This document shows, in pieces, positions 61,611 to 64,000 of a DNA stretch of 64,000 nt. Source of the DNA: Limisalsivibrio acetivorans. Its GTDB lineage: Bacteria > Chrysiogenota > Deferribacteres > Deferribacterales > Geovibrionaceae. The DNA lies in NCBI RefSeq assembly GCF_000421105.1, contig NZ_ATWF01000001.1, positions 1,375,407 through 1,439,406 of the forward strand, in the 5' to 3' direction. Positions within the stretch are counted from its first letter, which is position 1. The number at the start of each line of letters is the position of its first letter. The notes below the pieces were generated by a model. The model did no database searches and was not told the DNA's origin. It was given only the letters and a program-made list of their open reading frames with translations. Position numbers and translations under genes: made by a program.

Positions 61611-64000
61611 TCAAAGTGGTGGATTTTCGCCACCTTCCTTCAATGGGAAGCTGATAGTGAACTCACTACCCTCTCCGGCCTTGCTTTTGACATCGATCCT
61701 GCCGCCGTGCTCAAGGATTATGTTATGGGTGATGGCAAGTCCCAGTCCGGTCCCCTCCCCTTTACTGGTATAGAAGGGTTCGAAAATGAAAGGTATTCTG
61801 TCCGCCGGTATGCCGCAACCTGTATCGGAGATGGATATGCTCAGGTTATAGCCGTTATCCCTCACTTTAACGACCAGTCGCCCACCCTGGGGCATCGCCT
61901 CCATGGCGTTGGTAAAAAGGTTCAGAAATGCCTGCTTAAGGCGGACGCAATCCATCATAAACTTCGGTGAAGCCTCGGGGAGATCGGTATAAAGCTCGAT
62001 TCCGGATTTCTCACACTGCTTGCTCACGAAGAAAAGGGTGTCATTCAGAAAGCAGTCTATCCCGTTCAGGCGCATCTCAGAGGAGGAGGCGGTGGTGAAG
62101 TTCAGCAGTTCGTTCACCAGCCCCTCCAGTCGTTCGATCTCCTGAAGTGAACGTTGGATAAGCTTTTGGTCGTCCGGGTTCTTTATTAGCCTGTCGTGCA
62201 GACTGTCCAGCATAATGCTGACCCCTGTGAGCGGGTTGCGTATCTCATGGGCGAGCCCGGCGGAGAGTCTGCCCATGGAGGAGAGCCTCTCCATACGCTC
62301 CATCTGCCGGCGCATGCTCACCCTTTCGGTGAGATCCTCCACAGTGATAATCCGCTCCTCCCTGCTCTTCATGGGGAGAAATGCCACACGGTAGGTCGCA
62401 GGAACTCCCCCTTTCTCGAAGTCCACATACCTGCTCCATCTTGCTGAGGCACTTACAGTTAGCCCTTCGGCAACGGCAAGCCCCAGTTCGGGATAGTTTT
62501 CTGAAACAAGCTCGATGCAGTCCCCCTCTCCTATGCCGAAATACTCCCTTGCGGGTGCATTAATGTAGGTGATCCTGTTATCAGAGGAAAGAGCAGCGAC
62601 ACCTGTTTCAATATTCTCGAATACGGTGGTTTTAAAGTTACGCTCAACGATTATTTCCTCACGGGACAGCCTAAGCTCTGCCAGCGACTCATGGAGTCTG
62701 GCGTTCCTCTGCTCGAGCTCCTTTGCCATATCGTTGAATGATTCGGCCAGCAATCCTACCTCATCACCGCTCTGCACATCAACAAAGGTATCCAAATCCC
62801 CTTCGGCCATGCGTCTGGTGCCCGCTGTGAGCCTCTGCAGGGGATTGGTGATGCTGAAGGAAATACGATAGGCAGCTACAAGAACGATACCAGCGGTTAT
62901 AAGCATAATAATAAAGGAGCTTTTGAAGAAATTCTTCACCTCATCCCCGATAACATCGGATATCATCTGGGCGGGCTGGTGGAAGTAGCGAACCTCTGCA
63001 CCGATGGTTATCCCGCCGAAGTAGCCGGAATCTTCATACACACCTGTCTCATACTTTATCGGCGCATAGGCCATTATCTTCTTAGAGCCGCCCACATTGG
63101 TGACATCAACTATACCGGAGTACCCGTCCAAAACAGCATCTGCCACAACGGGATAGTTTTTGTGGATAAACTCAGCGTGGAAAAGGTTGTAGGGGATTAT
63201 CCCCTTAGAGACGTATTCGGGGGGTGTGTCTTCGCTGTATGGAGGAACAAGCCTGCCCGAGGCGTCATAGCCACGGATATCCCAAGGCTTGGGGTGGGTT
63301 ATAATCCAACCCTCATCATCGAACATGAAGGCGTAGTTTCCGCTTTCGTAGCTGGGCTCTGCAACATAGTTTTCACTGGCGGGGGTTATATGCTGGGTAA
63401 ACTCCATGAGGTGGCGATGATCGACGGACAAAACGGCGACCCCCTTTATCTTATCCTCACCATCAAGCACAGCCTTGGCAAAGCGGATCACGCCTCTATA
63501 TGCATGCCCCCGCTCAACCTGTTCACGGCTGACGTAAAGACCGGCAAGCCTGCTGGTATATACATCTCCACCAAGCTCAACGGCTCTGTTGAAGTAATCC
63601 TCATTTCTGTATGTGGTATTATTCGGATCCGAAACGTTTCTAAGCACAGGGGCAGGCCGGCTCCCCACAAGGCGTATCGCCTCCTCGCCGTCCGGTTTTA
63701 TGAAGGCGGTTTCGCTGTAGAGGGGTATCCTCTCCTTAAACTCACGCCCGTTCTTAACATACCAGATGCTTCCGCTGTGCTTCTCGGCAAAGGAAATGTA
63801 TTTGGACTGTTCCGGCTCGAGGAGGGCAAGGGTTTCAAGATCATCTTCCACTTTTTTAAGAAACTGGGAGACCTCCGATGCCACAAGCTCGGCACGGAGC
63901 CGCAAAGCCTCCGCCGCCTGTTTATCAAAGGCACGGGAGGCATCCTCCCTGAGCTGATCCTCCACCTGCTGAAGATTGTGATAGGCATAAACCGCCAGTA
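61611..64000 (-). CDS. Sensor histidine kinase (DctB-like), 5' end beyond window
   Basis: The frame is still open at the window edge (LAVYAYHNLQQ before the first in-window GTG at 63965), so the start and probably an N-terminal membrane helix lie outside. The visible part of about 795 aa: a large double-Cache periplasmic sensor (about 30-330), a membrane helix, HAMP, PAS, HisKA with phospho-His in GLAHEIRNPLTG (about 62250) and HATPase with NAMEAMPQGG and DTGCGIP/GTGLGL. Cache sensors of this type bind dicarboxylates or amino acids. Partner of the regulator at 60201. Confidence 0.93.
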   Translation of the reverse strand, partial: LAVYAYHNLQQVEDQLREDASRAFDKQAAEALRLRAELVASEVSQFLKKVEDDLETLALLEPEQSKYISFAEKHSGSIWYVKNGREFKERIPLYSETAFIKPDGEEAIRLVGSRPAPVLRNVSDPNNTTYRNEDYFNRAVELGGDVYTSRLAGLYVSREQVERGHAYRGVIRFAKAVLDGEDKIKGVAVLSVDHRHLMEFTQHITPASENYVAEPSYESGNYAFMFDDEGWIITHPKPWDIRGYDASGRLVPPYSEDTPPEYVSKGIIPYNLFHAEFIHKNYPVVADAVLDGYSGIVDVTNVGGSKKIMAYAPIKYETGVYEDSGYFGGITIGAEVRYFHQPAQMISDVIGDEVKNFFKSSFIIMLITAGIVLVAAYRISFSITNPLQRLTAGTRRMAEGDLDTFVDVQSGDEVGLLAESFNDMAKELEQRNARLHESLAELRLSREEIIVERNFKTTVFENIETGVAALSSDNRITYINAPAREYFGIGEGDCIELVSENYPELGLAVAEGLTVSASARWSRYVDFEKGGVPATYRVAFLPMKSREERIITVEDLTERVSMRRQMERMERLSSMGRLSAGLAHEIRNPLTGVSIMLDSLHDRLIKNPDDQKLIQRSLQEIERLEGLVNELLNFTTASSSEMRLNGIDCFLNDTLFFVSKQCEKSGIELYTDLPEASPKFMMDCVRLKQAFLNLFTNAMEAMPQGGRLVVKVRDNGYNLSISISDTGCGIPADRIPFIFEPFYTSKGEGTGLGLAITHNIILEHGGRIDVKSKAGEGSEFTISFPLKEGGENPPL

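Overview
The window looks like chromosomal DNA of a Gram-negative, anaerobic, respiring bacterium. It has lipoproteins, outer-membrane beta-barrels, TonB/ExbB/ExbD, many c-type haem proteins, a Tat-exported molybdoenzyme, ferredoxins and sigma-54/two-component signalling. Gene order and content (multihaem cytochromes, rhodanese lipoprotein, PsrA-like enzyme, TonB2-type cluster) would suit the Deferribacterota (Geovibrio/Denitrovibrio/Seleniivibrio relatives). That placement is an inference from gene content, not from a marker gene. No rRNA, tRNA, transposase, phage gene or CRISPR array was seen.

Layout. 1-450: hairpin-rich intergenic repeat array. 507-3558 (-): FecR, OmpA lipoprotein, CHASE2/HD-GYP signalling protein. 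3750-9690: radical SAM enzyme, DUF1566 lipoprotein, very large lipoprotein. 9804-14695: HEAT-repeat protein, then an ATP-grasp / alpha-E / zinc metallopeptidase / flavin reductase operon. 15436-27854: the respiratory centre of the window. A promoter and structured leader precede a rhodanese lipoprotein, a beta-barrel, a small exported protein with a C-terminal Cys, 11-12-haem and 10-haem cytochromes, a PsrA/PhsA/SrdA-type molybdoenzyme with FeS and NrfD subunits, and then a Rieske / cytochrome b / tetrahaem cytochrome module. Together these could carry electrons between the quinone pool and a periplasmic or extracellular sulfur- or selenium-type oxidant; the substrate cannot be read from sequence.

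27851-30685: GDPD, ribosomal protein L25, SMR transporter, ferredoxin-nitroreductase. 30711-31072: second repeat array. 31190-33920: ECF sigma factor, an anti-sigma-like protein with a glycogen-binding-type E-set domain, an E-set-like lipoprotein and two Gly-rich exported proteins. 33975-42727: Fe-S protein, polar amino-acid ABC transporter, VapBC, two tiny beta-helix proteins, DJ-1/PfpI protein, periplasmic rhodanese, SDR, alanine symporter. 42748-46676 (-): complete TonB2-like energy-transduction operon. 46899-55431: EAL protein, PAS-LuxR regulator, SPL-like radical SAM, MFS pump, SH3 protein, GIY-YIG, SIMPL and methyltransferase genes. 55630-58080: small DMT-type membrane protein, then a repeat-dense, gene-poor stretch. 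58102-64000 (-): DASS anion/dicarboxylate transporter behind a textbook sigma-54 promoter, next to a DctD-like activator and a DctB-like kinase that runs off the window edge.

The two most distinctive things are the mosaic repeat family, whose hairpin stems change by compensatory substitutions, and the rhodanese/barrel/cytochrome/molybdoenzyme locus.
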